Below are positions 50,780 through 61,703 of a stretch of DNA of 64,000 nt, in pieces (position 1 is the first letter of the stretch; each line of letters begins with the position of its first letter). Both the position numbers and the translations under genes were made by a program. The notes beneath the pieces were generated by a model. The model saw nothing but the letters and a program-made list of their open reading frames with translations, was not told the DNA's origin and searched no databases. Origin of the DNA: Pseudomonadota bacterium (lineage in GTDB: Bacteria; Desulfobacterota; Desulfobulbia; Desulfobulbales; SURF-16); contig JAHIVT010000086.1 in the NCBI GenBank assembly GCA_018816555.1, positions 1 to 64,000 on the forward strand, in the 5' to 3' direction.

Positions 50780-52795
50780 TTAAAAAAGAACCGATTTGTT
50801 GCCGCCCCCCTCTTTGGCCCTGGTCAAGGCGTCATCAGCCATTTTTACAAACTGCTCCCTGGTAATTTCTTTGGCGAAATCAAGGGCGGAAACCCCCAGG
50901 GAGATAGTGCGGCAGATAGCCCCGCCTTCATGGTCAATCGCTAGCTTCTCTGTCTTTTGTCGTATCTGTTCAGCCAGGGCCATGGCATTTTCAGCCGTGG
51001 TACCCGGCAGGATGACAACAATTTCCTCTTCTCCATACCGGGCGACCGTGTCCACATTGCGGATCAGCGAGACCACAAGAGCTGCCAGGGCCTGCAGAAA
51101 GGCATCCCCGGCCGCAGGGCCATGGATGTCATTGATGGATTTGAAGCGGTCAACATCTATGAGAATGAGCGAGAGAGGCCTCAGGTGGCGCATTGCCCGG
51201 TCAAATTCCTCGGTGAGTTTTGTGTTGAAATAAGGCCGGTTGAAAATGTTAGTGAGGGCATCAATGGTGACCAGACGGCGCAGTTGATGCTCCATTTTTC
51301 TCTGCTCGGAAATATCACGGGTCATGGCGGTGAAAATCCATTGCCCGTTTTCTTTGGCGACACTTACCGACAGCTGCACAGGGATCGTTCTGCCGTCGCG
51401 GTGCAGGGCGGTTACCTCCTGCTGTCTGCCGACCATGCCGGATTTGCCTCCTGCAAGAAACTGTTTGATATACCGATCATGCTCTGCAGCCAGCGGCGGA
51501 GGCATGAGCATGTTGATGCTGCGGCCGACTGCCTCCTCCGGGGTGTAGCCGAATATGCGGGCGGCTGCCGGATTAAAGGTGGTGATGATTCCCTGCTCGT
51601 TAATACTGATGATCCCTTCCGGGACATTATCCAGCAAGGTCAGAAGTCTGGTTTCTTTTTCCTGCAGTTTATCCCGGGAAGCATTGCGTTGGGCGGTTAT
51701 GTCGGCCAGCAGCCAGGCGGTGACGGCTAAGAGCAGGAAAAGAACGGCGTCAAAATAGACCAGGTTTTTACCCAGAGGAAAAGAGCCGCCATGCAAGCTT
51801 GTCGCCGGGACAAAGGAAATAAGCTTCCAGTAATACTCCTCGCTCTGCCCGGAATAACAGCCGCATGGCCCGTCAGGATTCAGGTAGGCCCTGCGCGGCT
51901 CAAGAACAGATAACTGCGGATAGAAGGTGATAAAGGTATAAAGCCCTTCCCCTTTGAGGATATGCCCTTTTTCTGTGAAGGAAATGGATTCCCAGGCAGA
52001 GGGAAAACGAGCCTGGAAGGTCTGGTCTTTCCTGTCCGGGTAGAGAAAACCCCATTCTGCCTGGGGCGTTGGACCAAGCAGATAGAAACCCTGCCCGTTG
52101 ACGAGATAGATTGCCCGCTGTTTTTCCTGGGCGAGTTTCCGCAGCGGTTGCAGCAGATGGTCGGCGAGATAGGTCAGGATGATGACGCCCCTCTTCTGGC
52201 CGGCGCGGTCAAATACCGCAATCCCGCAGGTAATCACCGGGGTAGGGGGATTGTCGATCTTGCCCATGTCGCTGTTCAGCGTAATGGGGGACATATAGAA
52301 TTCCCCGGCTTTCAGCTTCATGATATTCTCGAAATAGTCGCGGTTTCCCACATACTGCAGTTCTTCTTGCGGGACAAATTTGGGCTGTCCGTAATTGTAG
52401 TTGACCCGGATGACTTCCTGACCCTGCCGGTCGATAAAGCGAATCCTGTCGTAGAGCTGGCGGAGGGTGGAAAAGGCAAGAAATTCGGCGGTCAGCGCAG
52501 TTAAAGAATCTTCCGTGCCATGGTTAACAAAGGCAAGCATCTCCTGCTGGGAGGCGAGCAGTTTCAGGTCCGACACCACGGATTTAAGGGGGGGGATTAA
52601 TGACTCCCGCTGATTTTCCAGCAGGAACATTTCATTGTTTTTCAGCAGTTCCTCTCTGGCGGTTGATTCTTTCTGGTAGAAGACGACGGATAGGGCGAAG
52701 AGGACAAGGATACCCGGTAGAAAAACAACAACAAAGTTTTTGAGGCGGGCCTTGGCATTTTTCCCGGTGATAGGTGAAGAATTTTTGTCATTCAT
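50780..52795 (-). CDS. Membrane Cache-PAS-GGDEF protein with degenerate GGDEF motif
   Basis: TM-flanked sensor, PAS (ILSINEQGIITTFNPAAARIFGYTPEEAVG), GGDEF domain with VARYGEEEIVVIL at the signature. Confidence 0.92.
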   Translation of the reverse strand: MNDKNSSPITGKNAKARLKNFVVVFLPGILVLFALSVVFYQKESTAREELLKNNEMFLLENQRESLIPPLKSVVSDLKLLASQQEMLAFVNHGTEDSLTALTAEFLAFSTLRQLYDRIRFIDRQGQEVIRVNYNYGQPKFVPQEELQYVGNRDYFENIMKLKAGEFYMSPITLNSDMGKIDNPPTPVITCGIAVFDRAGQKRGVIILTYLADHLLQPLRKLAQEKQRAIYLVNGQGFYLLGPTPQAEWGFLYPDRKDQTFQARFPSAWESISFTEKGHILKGEGLYTFITFYPQLSVLEPRRAYLNPDGPCGCYSGQSEEYYWKLISFVPATSLHGGSFPLGKNLVYFDAVLFLLLAVTAWLLADITAQRNASRDKLQEKETRLLTLLDNVPEGIISINEQGIITTFNPAAARIFGYTPEEAVGRSINMLMPPPLAAEHDRYIKQFLAGGKSGMVGRQQEVTALHRDGRTIPVQLSVSVAKENGQWIFTAMTRDISEQRKMEHQLRRLVTIDALTNIFNRPYFNTKLTEEFDRAMRHLRPLSLILIDVDRFKSINDIHGPAAGDAFLQALAALVVSLIRNVDTVARYGEEEIVVILPGTTAENAMALAEQIRQKTEKLAIDHEGGAICRTISLGVSALDFAKEITREQFVKMADDALTRAKEGGGNKSVLF

Positions 52796-52801
52796 AATTG
52801 A

Positions 52802-52900
52802 TGGCTTCGCAAAAAAGTCCCGTTACCCAATTCCCGTGACGATAAATCAGGAAGTTATTATGCACTGTACGGCTTGTCGAGAGGGTTTTCGCGAGACAGT
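52802..52900. mobile_element. MITE-like insertion flanked by 9-bp direct repeat CATAATTGA
   Basis: CATAATTGA at 52793-52801 and 52901-52909; imperfect TIRs TGGCTTCGCAAAA... / revcomp ACTGTCTCGCGAAAA...; interior matches 36451..36517. Confidence 0.6.
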
Positions 52901-53040
52901 CATAATTGAAAATTCCATGCCGGAGATGAAGGTGAGTAACCTCTGTAATTCTATTGATAAAACCGGCACATAGCAAGGGAAATTCCTGTGCGTTTCTTTT
53001 ATCGCTTTACCAATGATAGTAATTGCTATAAATTAAATTC

Positions 53041-56000
53041 ATGAATTCCCCCGATATTTCACTTCCTCAGGATAACTCCCCACGTTTGCTCAGAAATGTC
53101 GTCTTTTTCGGCGTAAGTATCGGCCTGTTTATTCTTGCCTTCAACTGGTGGTCCTTCATGAAAATTAATGCTGAAAGGGATCTCTATCGTTCTCTGCAGC
53201 AGGAAATGTTTTCGCTGGAAAAGGAAGTCAACCGGGTTGTTCTGCTGGAACGGGACGTCATCAATCAGCTGCTTGAAAAAGGAGAGCTGCAGGCGGGCGT
53301 TATTAAACAGTCGAATTTCCTGAACGTCTTGGGAAAATATCAGCATCTGGCTGATACGACCCGCACCGGAGGATTTTTCGCAGACTTTACGAAAGCGCTG
53401 CAGCGTCTGGAGGAAAATCGGATACAGGGCGCTGACTGGCGCGGACGTTACAATCAGCTGCTTGCTGAGAATGGGAAAGTCGGGCAGAAGCCGCACGATC
53501 TTCTGGTAAAGATTAGGCAGGAACTTGCCGCGTTTGAGGAGCTGCAGCGAAAAAAAGCTAAGGGGGGGGCACTGCGCCGGAAGATGGCGGAAAATGAGCT
53601 CTCTGTCGCCCTTGCCGGGATGCGTCATGATGTGGAGACGCTCGCCGTGCTCTGTGACTTGATAGCGGTGGAGAGAGACCGGCAGCATCTGGAACATATC
53701 GAAATCACTCATGTCCAGCAGTTGCTGGCGCAGATTGCAGGCAGCATGCATTTTTTTAACCGGCATATGCCGAATGAATTGACGGCTGTTGCCGGGCAAC
53801 TCGACCAATTTGCCATAAGTTTCTGGGGGGAAAATTATCAGAAAGGGCCCATAGGTGACATCATTACCCCCGGCACCGGCGGCTTTTATCATTTCCATAG
53901 ACAGCGTATTGAGCTTGAACAGGAGCATGACAGGCTGAAGAATCATATATTCCAGGATTTTATCATGGTCCGCACCGCCCAGCAGAATTTAATGGACATG
54001 GCCGGTAACTATCTGGAGATGGAAAGCCGCACCATACAGAAGGTCCTGAACCGCACCTGGTTGATCATTGTCCTGACCAGTTTCTCCATGGCGTTTCTCT
54101 TTCTTCTCTTTTCGAGACGAATCATCAGAATCTGTGAAAAAAGAATTGTAGAACGCAGCGCCATGATCAGCGAACTCAGAAATTCCCACTGCCTCCTGGA
54201 TCAGGTTTTTCAGACAGCCGGCAACGGCATGCGCATGATTGGAGCGGATTTCACTGTATTAAGGGTTAATGACGTCTTTGCTGAGCTGGTGGGGGCGCCT
54301 AAAGAGACCCTGGAGGGAGGCAAATGTTTTGAGGTATTTCCCGGTCCCTTCTGCCACACCGAACAGTGCCCTGTTTTTCTTCTGCAGGATGGCAAAGAGA
54401 GGGTCGAGTTTGAGGTTGAAAAGCTGCGCGCTGACGGAAAATTGATCACCTGCCGGCTCAGGGCGGCCCCGCTGCACAATGAACAGGGAGAATTCTTGGG
54501 CATCATTGAAGATTTCCATGACATCAGCGATATGGTGCTGGCGGAGAAGATTCTGCGTCAGGCCAAGGAGTCGGCGGAGGCGGCTAATGAGATCAAAGGT
54601 GAATTTCTGGCCAATATGAGCCATGAAATACGCACACCTTTAAACGGCATCATGGGCATGACCGATCTGGTGCTGGGAACGCAGCTTTCTGCTGATCAGC
54701 GCCGCTTTCTGGAAATGGTGAAAACCTCGGCCAACAGATTGCTCGACGTGGTCAATGAGGTGCTTGATTTTTCCAAGATCGAGTCCGGTTCCCTGGAAAT
54801 TGACCATATCCCCTTCAGTCTGTTTGATGTGGTGGGTAACTCATTGAATATTCTGGCCTTCAAGGCCCATGATAAAGGCCTGCAGCTCACCTATGAAATC
54901 GAGCATGATCTGATTGACGGTTTTATCGGCGATCCGGGTCGTCTGCGGCAGATTCTTGTCAACCTGGTGGGAAACAGTATTAAATTCACCAGTGCCGGCA
55001 AGGTGTTGGTGACGGTAACAAAGGCAAAACCGGATGAATACCCGGAAAGGATCAAGCTGAAGAAAGGGGAGAGGGATATGGGCCTGCATTTTACGGTGGC
55101 GGATACCGGCATCGGCATCGCTCCTGAGATGCAGGAAAGAATTTTCCAGGCCTTCAGCCAGGTTGACGGTTCCTCTTCACGCCAACATGGCGGCGCCGGG
55201 CTCGGGCTCACCATCTGCGCTGAACTGATTAGCATGATGGGCGGCGAACTATGGCTGGAAAGTCAGCCGGGGGCGGGAACCACCTTTCATTTCACACTGC
55301 TGCTGCAGACCCAGGTCAAACAAACCAGGAAGTTTGAACCGCTGCCGGTGGGGGAACTGCAGCGCATGTCCTTCCTGGTGGTTGCCGGCGAGGCCTCTGG
55401 ACGTTTTGTGTTAAAGGAGATGATCAATGAATGGACAAAGGATGTGCTGATTGCGGGTTCTGCAGAAGATGCCTTGAAGATGACGGTTGAGAAACGATTC
55501 AACGTGATTGTTCTCGATTCCCTGCCTGAGCATGATCAGCTGTTTGCTGTCGCCCACAAATTGCACCACATTGACAGAAATGCCAGGATCATCATGCTGA
55601 CTGCCGCCGGCCAGCGTGGTGACGGGCAGCGTTGCCGGGAAGTGGGTATTGTCTCCTATCTGCTCAAGCCGGTAAGTAAGACCGAACTTCTCGAGGCTCT
55701 GCGTATGGTGTTGAGCAGGCCGGGAGATGCCGGACTGGAGATGCCCCTGGTGACCCGGCATTCCATCAGGGAAAGCCTGCATACGCTTAATGTGCTGCTG
55801 GCCGAAGATGAGGAGATCAACAGGGTGCTTGCCGTTGAACTGATCCGTGCCCAGGGATGGCGGGTGACCACGGCGGAAAACGGCAGGCAGGTTCTTGATG
55901 CCTTGCAGGATGACTCTTTTCATGTCATTTTAATGGACATGCAGATGCCGGAAATGGATGGATTCGAGGCGGTTTCCCTGATCCGGAAACGGGAGAAGCA

Positions 56001-56547
56001 GAGCGGTGAGCATATCCCGGTTATCGCCCTGACCGCCCATGCCATGACCATTGACCGGCAGAAATGTCTGGATGCCGGGATGGATGGTTATGTGTCCAAG
56101 CCCATTGACATGAAGATCCTGAGGCAGGAAATGGAAAAGGTTCTCGGTATGGATTTGGCTATGAAAACAGTGACCCTCACCCCGAAGAAAAAAGGGGCGG
56201 AATTTATTGATTACGATGCCTTCCTCTATGACAGCTGTAACGGTAAAGTGGAGCTTGCCAGGAAACTGCTCAGGCATCTGCTGCAGGTGAGCGGCCCCCA
56301 GTGGCTGGAGGAAGTGGAGGCCGCCATCGCTGCCGATGATGAGGCGAGACTGAGAAAGGTATGTCATTCCCTGAAGGGGACCGCTGCCACGGTATCCGCC
56401 CATGCCTTTGCCGAAGCCGGGGCGGAGCTGGGTAAACTTGCCCGGGAAGGCAGAATGAGCGAAACGCCGAAAGGATTTGAACAACTCAAAAAAGAATTTA
56501 ATCGGATCGTGGAATGGGCCAGGGCAAGCGATCTTGATTTGCTTTAA
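53041..56547 (+). CDS. Hybrid sensor histidine kinase (sensor-PAS-HisKA-HATPase-pseudoREC-REC-Hpt)
   Basis: [36 protein letters not shown], receiver [15 protein letters not shown]...[12 protein letters not shown], Hpt [13 protein letters not shown]. Confidence 0.95.
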   Translation: MNSPDISLPQDNSPRLLRNVVFFGVSIGLFILAFNWWSFMKINAERDLYRSLQQEMFSLEKEVNRVVLLERDVINQLLEKGELQAGVIKQSNFLNVLGKYQHLADTTRTGGFFADFTKALQRLEENRIQGADWRGRYNQLLAENGKVGQKPHDLLVKIRQELAAFEELQRKKAKGGALRRKMAENELSVALAGMRHDVETLAVLCDLIAVERDRQHLEHIEITHVQQLLAQIAGSMHFFNRHMPNELTAVAGQLDQFAISFWGENYQKGPIGDIITPGTGGFYHFHRQRIELEQEHDRLKNHIFQDFIMVRTAQQNLMDMAGNYLEMESRTIQKVLNRTWLIIVLTSFSMAFLFLLFSRRIIRICEKRIVERSAMISELRNSHCLLDQVFQTAGNGMRMIGADFTVLRVNDVFAELVGAPKETLEGGKCFEVFPGPFCHTEQCPVFLLQDGKERVEFEVEKLRADGKLITCRLRAAPLHNEQGEFLGIIEDFHDISDMVLAEKILRQAKESAEAANEIKGEFLANMSHEIRTPLNGIMGMTDLVLGTQLSADQRRFLEMVKTSANRLLDVVNEVLDFSKIESGSLEIDHIPFSLFDVVGNSLNILAFKAHDKGLQLTYEIEHDLIDGFIGDPGRLRQILVNLVGNSIKFTSAGKVLVTVTKAKPDEYPERIKLKKGERDMGLHFTVADTGIGIAPEMQERIFQAFSQVDGSSSRQHGGAGLGLTICAELISMMGGELWLESQPGAGTTFHFTLLLQTQVKQTRKFEPLPVGELQRMSFLVVAGEASGRFVLKEMINEWTKDVLIAGSAEDALKMTVEKRFNVIVLDSLPEHDQLFAVAHKLHHIDRNARIIMLTAAGQRGDGQRCREVGIVSYLLKPVSKTELLEALRMVLSRPGDAGLEMPLVTRHSIRESLHTLNVLLAEDEEINRVLAVELIRAQGWRVTTAENGRQVLDALQDDSFHVILMDMQMPEMDGFEAVSLIRKREKQSGEHIPVIALTAHAMTIDRQKCLDAGMDGYVSKPIDMKILRQEMEKVLGMDLAMKTVTLTPKKKGAEFIDYDAFLYDSCNGKVELARKLLRHLLQVSGPQWLEEVEAAIAADDEARLRKVCHSLKGTAATVSAHAFAEAGAELGKLAREGRMSETPKGFEQLKKEFNRIVEWARASDLDLL

Positions 56548-56560
56548 CGGCAGGCGAGGG

Positions 56561-56901
56561 GGATAAGGGATAAGGCATTAGGCACAAGGCATAAGGGGAT
56601 TAGGCACAAGGCATAAGGCACAAGGCAAAAGGGAAGGGGGATAAGGCGAGAGGCAAGAGGCAGAAGGTAGAAGGCGAGAGGCAGAAGGTAAGAGGTATAA
56701 GGGGGCGATAAATAAGTGAGGATTTGGGATTGGGGATTGCGGAATGCGGATTACCGGTTTAATCTTAGGCAACAAGTTGGAATTGCCAGAAGAAAATATT
56801 TTACACCAACCCCATGATCATGCATTATTTTTGTGCCTTGTGCCTTGTGCCTTGTGCCTTATGCCTAATCCCCTTATGCCTAATGCCTTATGCCTCTTTC
56901 C
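56561..56901. repeat. Heptameric AAGGCAY/TTAGGCA repeat arrays in inverted orientation
   Basis: Left ATAAGGCATTAGGCACAAGGCATAAGGGGATTAGGCACAAGGCATAAGGCACAAGGC; right (56831-56901) is its near reverse complement. Confidence 0.85.
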
Positions 56902-56919
56902 TTCTCACTCTTAAAAAAA

Positions 56920-58179
56920 ATGTTCAAATTCCTGCATACCGCTGATATTCACCTAGACAGCCCCTTAAAGGGCCTGGAGTCCTATGAGGACGCCCCGGTG
57001 GAGGAGATCCGCGAGGCCTCACGGCGGGCCTTTGACAATCTCATTGATTTCGCCATGGACGAGGAGGTCGATTTCATCCTCATCGCCGGCGATCTGTATG
57101 ACGGCCCCTGGAAGGACTACAATACCGGCCTCTTTTTTGTCAACCGCATGGGACGGTTGAAGAATGCCGGCATCAGGGTGTTTATCGTTGCCGGCAATCA
57201 TGATGCCGCAAGCCATACCACCAAGGCATTGTCCCTGCCGGATAATGTCACCCTCTTTTCGTCAAAAAAGGCTGAAACGAAACTGCTGGACGAGCTCCAG
57301 GTGGCCATCCATGGACAAAGCTATCCTGCCGGCGCTGTCAGTGAAAACCTCGCCACCCTCTATCCACCCAGACACCCCGGTTATTTCAACATCGGTCTCC
57401 TGCATACCGCACTCACCGGCCGGGCTGGTCATGAGCCCTATGCGCCCTGTTCGCTGGATGATTTGCGCTCCAGAGGATACGATTACTGGGCTCTTGGTCA
57501 TGTGCACCAGCAGGAAGTCGTGGCTCGCGACCCGTGGATCATCTTTCCCGGTAATCTCCAGGGCCGCCATATCCGGGAAACAGGGGCCAAAGGGGCGACC
57601 CTGGTAACCGTTGCAGAAGGCCGGGTCACGGCAATGGAACCGCGGGAATTTGATGTGCTGCGCTGGGTACAGTGCCGGGTTGATCTGTCGACCTGCGAGA
57701 CGATGGACGCGGTTTTCGAACAGGTACGGCAGGGGATCGAAACCCATCGGCTGACAAGGGACGGCAGGCCGCTGGCCATGCGGCTGATCCTCGTCGGTGC
57801 CTGTCCTGTGCATGCCGACCTTATTGGCCGGTGGACCCGGCTGATCGAGGAGTTTCGCGGCGTGGCCGCGGCCAGCGGTGAGGTGTGGCTGGAAAAGGTG
57901 CTGCTGCAGACCCGGCGCAGGTCGGATCTGGCCGAGCTTGTCGGCCGGGATACCGCGCTGGCCGGTATGCTTCACTCCCTGGATGAGCTGCAGCTGGGTA
58001 CGGAGGAACTCGTTGCCCTGGTGCCGGATCTGCCGGCCTTTAAAAGCAGGCTGCCCCATGAACTCTTTGAAGGTGAGGAACCTTTCCTGGCCGACTCCCC
58101 GGAGCAGATAAACGCCCTGCGGGATGAGGTAAGGGAGCTGCTGGTGGCAAGACTCCTCCAGCATGGAGGCCAGGGATGA
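56920..58179 (+). CDS. DNA repair exonuclease, SbcD/YhaO-like metallophosphoesterase
   Basis: MFKFLHTADIHLDSPLKGLE, LIAGDLYDG, FIVAGNHDAAS, YDYWALGHVHQQ. Confidence 0.93.
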   Translation: MFKFLHTADIHLDSPLKGLESYEDAPVEEIREASRRAFDNLIDFAMDEEVDFILIAGDLYDGPWKDYNTGLFFVNRMGRLKNAGIRVFIVAGNHDAASHTTKALSLPDNVTLFSSKKAETKLLDELQVAIHGQSYPAGAVSENLATLYPPRHPGYFNIGLLHTALTGRAGHEPYAPCSLDDLRSRGYDYWALGHVHQQEVVARDPWIIFPGNLQGRHIRETGAKGATLVTVAEGRVTAMEPREFDVLRWVQCRVDLSTCETMDAVFEQVRQGIETHRLTRDGRPLAMRLILVGACPVHADLIGRWTRLIEEFRGVAAASGEVWLEKVLLQTRRRSDLAELVGRDTALAGMLHSLDELQLGTEELVALVPDLPAFKSRLPHELFEGEEPFLADSPEQINALRDEVRELLVARLLQHGGQG

Positions 58180-61100
58180 GGATCAGGCGTCTTGATCTGA
58201 AGGCCTTCGGTCCTTTCACGGGCAGTACCCTGGATTTTCACGGCGAAAGTCCCGGCCTGCATATCATCTATGGCCCCAATGAAGCGGGCAAAAGCAGTTC
58301 CCTGCGTGGGCTCAAGGCCTTGCTCTACGGTTTCCCTGAGCGGACTGCGGATAGTTTCCAGCATGCCAATGAGAATCTGCTGGTGGCGGGCTGTCTGCAG
58401 GCCGATGACGGCCGGGAGATCAGTTTTCAGCGCCGTAAGAGAAGAAAGGCGGATATTCTTGACCCCTCTGGCAATCCCCTGGAAGATGGCGCCCTGTCCG
58501 CCTTTCTGCCCGGTATTGACCAGGGGCTTTTTGAGTCTCTCTACGGCATCGATCATGCCGTGCTGGTGCAGGGAGGGGAGGATATCCTGGCCCAGAAGGG
58601 AGAGGTGGGGCAGGCCCTTTTTGCCGCTGGTTCCGGCATTTCTTCCCTGCGTGCCATCCTCGGTTCCCTGGACGCGGAGGCGGATGAGCTGTTTAAGGCA
58701 CGAGGTTCAAAGCAGCAGATTAATACGGCCATTGCCGAATACAAGGAGCTGCAGAGGACGGTCAAGCAGGCCAGTCTTTCCCGCCGGGAGTGGCAGGAGC
58801 ATCGAAAACAGCTCGACGATGCGGTAAGTCAACGGCAAAGGCTACAGGATGAGCGCGAGGCAAAACAAAAGCAGGTGTATCATCTTGAGCGGTTAAAGCG
58901 GGCCATTCCCTTTCTCGCCACTCGGGCAAAACACATACAGCTGCTGCACGAGATGGGCGAGGTACAGGTATTGCCCCTGGATCTTGCCGACAAGAAGAGA
59001 GAAGTTGAACAGCAGCAGCGTGAAACCGGATTGCAGCTGCAGAAGGCCCGCGGCAGGCTGGATCTGCTCGGAAAGAAGAAGGAAGGGGTAGGATTTAATC
59101 AGATGCTGGTGGAGCATGCCGGGGCGATTGTTGATCTGCACCAGAGGCTTGGTCAATACCGTACTGAGGGACGAGACCGGGAAAAAAATGAAGGAATGCG
59201 GATTGGCAGCCGGACAGAGGCGGCGGAGCTGCTGAAGCGCATTCGGCCGGATCTGGCGCTGGCGGATGTTGAGTTGCTGCGGTCGGTGCTGCTCAGGAAA
59301 AATACAATCCAGGAGCTGATCAACAGCCACCATGCCCTGGATCTGCAGGTTGCCCAGGCAAAAAAACATGCCGGGGAGGCGGAACGGCAACTCAAAAGCA
59401 TTGCCGAGGTTTTAGGGAGGTTGCCGGAGGCAAAGGATGTCGGCTCTCTGGCCCGGGCGGTAAAACACGCAGGGAAGACCGGGGCAATCGATGCTGATAT
59501 CAAGGCAAAAATCCGTGAAATAGAGAGTGATAAAAAGGAGTGTGCGGCTGATCTCAACCGGCTGGGTCGCTGGTCAGGGGAGCTGCACCGGGTCGTTGAT
59601 CTGCCCGTGCCGCTGCCGGAGACGATTAAAGAATTTGCCGCCCGTTATCAGGAGCTGGAGGATGCCAGGCGTCAGCTGGCAAAAGAGAGCAGGGAGACAG
59701 ACAGGGAGCTGCAACAGGCGGTTGCCGAGAAAAAAAAGATTGAATATGGCGGGGAAGTGCCCACCGAGGAGGAGCTTGCGCTGGTACGCGGCAAGCGTGA
59801 CAATGGCTGGGGGCTTCTGCGTCGAAAGTGGCTGGCAGGAGAAGATGTAGACCGGGAAAGCCGGGAATATGACCCTCGGCCTTTGCCTGAGGCCTATGAA
59901 CAGTATGTGTCTGCCGCTGATACCCTTGCCGATCGTCTGCGCCGGGAGGCGGACAGGGCGGCCGGTTTTGCCGCCAGCAGGGCCCGCCTGGAAAGTCTGG
60001 AGGCGAAAAAGCAGGATCTTGTCCGCAGGCAGGAGGAGTTGGCAGAAGAGGTGCAGGTCTTTGCCGTCGGTTGGCAGGAGATTTGGCAGGAAAGCGGTAT
60101 TGAACCACTGTCACCTGCGGAAATGGCCTCCTGGCTCAATGAGTTTTCCGGCATCCGTTCCAGAGTGAAGGAGATCGGTAGAAAAGAGCAGGAACTGGAC
60201 GGAAAAAAAGAGCAGCGGCAGATCTTACAGCAGAGCCTGATCATGGAACTCGAGCTGCTGGGTGAGGCAAAAAAAATCACCAGTGAAGAACTGGAGCCGG
60301 TTATTGTCTTCAGTGAAACGGTGGTGACGGAACATGAAGCAAATCAGGCCGGACGGGAGAGGCTTGCCGAGAAAAAAAAGGAACTGCAGGAGAGCCTGGC
60401 CGCTGCCGCACTTAATCTGCAAACTACGAAAAATGACTTGGTAGAGTGGCAGGGGAAATGGCAGGACGCCGTGCAGGGTTTGGCAGCAGCGGGTAATACC
60501 CTGGCGCCGGCTGATGTCAATACCATGCTGGATGAGCTGCAGAACTGCTTTGCCAAGCTCAAGGACGCGGAGGTTTCCCGTAAGCGTATTGCCGGCATGA
60601 GCAAAAACATGGAAAAATATGAACAGGACGTCAAATCCCTCCTGCAGCGTGTCGCCCCGGAGTTGGCCGGTTTACCGCTTGAATTGGCGGTGACCAGGCT
60701 GCAGGCCATGCTGGGCAAGGCAAATGAGGACAGAGCCCTGTTGGCCAAATACGCGGAGGACATGGAAAATCTTGCAGAAGAGATCCTCCATGGCGAAGAA
60801 ACCCTGCAAAGCCTGAATGGGCAGATGGGGGAGTTTCTGCGACTTGCCGGCTGTCAGGACCTCAAGGCACTGGACAAGGCAATTGACCGGTCTGCTGAGT
60901 GGCGCAAAATCAAGGACATGCTCGTTGATGTCGAGACAACGCTTGCTGAAATTGCGGAGGGCCTTTCCCTCGAGGAAATCAGCCGGGATACCCGGGGTAT
61001 CCAGTCAACAGACCTGCAGGGACAGATCGATACCATCAAAAGAGAGATCAGCGAAGAGCTGAGCCCGAAGATTGATGAATTTTTCGAAGTAATCGGTCGT

Positions 61101-61682
61101 GAAAAAAACGAACTGGGAAAAATGGACGGCAGCTCCCGTGCCGCCGAGGCAGCGGAGCAAGCCGAGCAGGTGCTGGCCAGGATTCGGCGGCTTGCCGACC
61201 GCTATGTGCGGGTGAAACTTGCGGCAAGGGTGCTTCAGCAGGAAATCGAACGATATCGGGAAGAGCATCAGGATCCGATCCTCAAGCTTGCAGCCGGCTA
61301 TTTCAGGGAATTGACCCTGGGTTCCTTTACCGACCTGCGCACCGATCTGGCTGATAACGGGCAGCCGGTGCTGGCCGGCCTGCGTCCTGATGAGGCGCGG
61401 GGGGTGTATGTGCAGGGGATGAGTTCCGGCACTCGTGATCAGCTCTATCTTGCCCTGCGGCTGGCCACCCTGGAATGGCGCCTGCAGAGCGGTGAAACCA
61501 TGCCCTTCATCGTTGATGACATCCTCATCAACTTTGATGATGAGAGAGTCAAGGCGACCATCAGGGTGTTGGCCGGCCTGGCGGAGAAAACCCAGGTGAT
61601 TCTCTTTACCCATCACCGGCAGGTGGTGGAGGATGCCCGGGCGCTTGCGCAAACTGCCCAGATTATGATCCATGAGCTGTAA
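58176..61682 (+). CDS. SMC-like AAA ATPase, YhaN/SbcC-like
   Basis: MRIRRLDLKAFGPFTGSTLDF, YGPNEAGKSSSLRGLKALLYGFPERT Walker A, long coiled coil, GMSSGTRDQLYLALRLATLEW signature, MPFIVDDILINFDDERV Walker B. Confidence 0.94.
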   Translation: MRIRRLDLKAFGPFTGSTLDFHGESPGLHIIYGPNEAGKSSSLRGLKALLYGFPERTADSFQHANENLLVAGCLQADDGREISFQRRKRRKADILDPSGNPLEDGALSAFLPGIDQGLFESLYGIDHAVLVQGGEDILAQKGEVGQALFAAGSGISSLRAILGSLDAEADELFKARGSKQQINTAIAEYKELQRTVKQASLSRREWQEHRKQLDDAVSQRQRLQDEREAKQKQVYHLERLKRAIPFLATRAKHIQLLHEMGEVQVLPLDLADKKREVEQQQRETGLQLQKARGRLDLLGKKKEGVGFNQMLVEHAGAIVDLHQRLGQYRTEGRDREKNEGMRIGSRTEAAELLKRIRPDLALADVELLRSVLLRKNTIQELINSHHALDLQVAQAKKHAGEAERQLKSIAEVLGRLPEAKDVGSLARAVKHAGKTGAIDADIKAKIREIESDKKECAADLNRLGRWSGELHRVVDLPVPLPETIKEFAARYQELEDARRQLAKESRETDRELQQAVAEKKKIEYGGEVPTEEELALVRGKRDNGWGLLRRKWLAGEDVDRESREYDPRPLPEAYEQYVSAADTLADRLRREADRAAGFAASRARLESLEAKKQDLVRRQEELAEEVQVFAVGWQEIWQESGIEPLSPAEMASWLNEFSGIRSRVKEIGRKEQELDGKKEQRQILQQSLIMELELLGEAKKITSEELEPVIVFSETVVTEHEANQAGRERLAEKKKELQESLAAAALNLQTTKNDLVEWQGKWQDAVQGLAAAGNTLAPADVNTMLDELQNCFAKLKDAEVSRKRIAGMSKNMEKYEQDVKSLLQRVAPELAGLPLELAVTRLQAMLGKANEDRALLAKYAEDMENLAEEILHGEETLQSLNGQMGEFLRLAGCQDLKALDKAIDRSAEWRKIKDMLVDVETTLAEIAEGLSLEEISRDTRGIQSTDLQGQIDTIKREISEELSPKIDEFFEVIGREKNELGKMDGSSRAAEAAEQAEQVLARIRRLADRYVRVKLAARVLQQEIERYREEHQDPILKLAAGYFRELTLGSFTDLRTDLADNGQPVLAGLRPDEARGVYVQGMSSGTRDQLYLALRLATLEWRLQSGETMPFIVDDILINFDDERVKATIRVLAGLAEKTQVILFTHHRQVVEDARALAQTAQIMIHEL

Positions 61683-61703
61683 GGAATTGCGATGCGGCCC
61701 CGG

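Noticed and set aside
56561-56901. Possible CRISPR array
   Set aside because: Units are 7 bp and contiguous, with no unique spacers and no cas genes.
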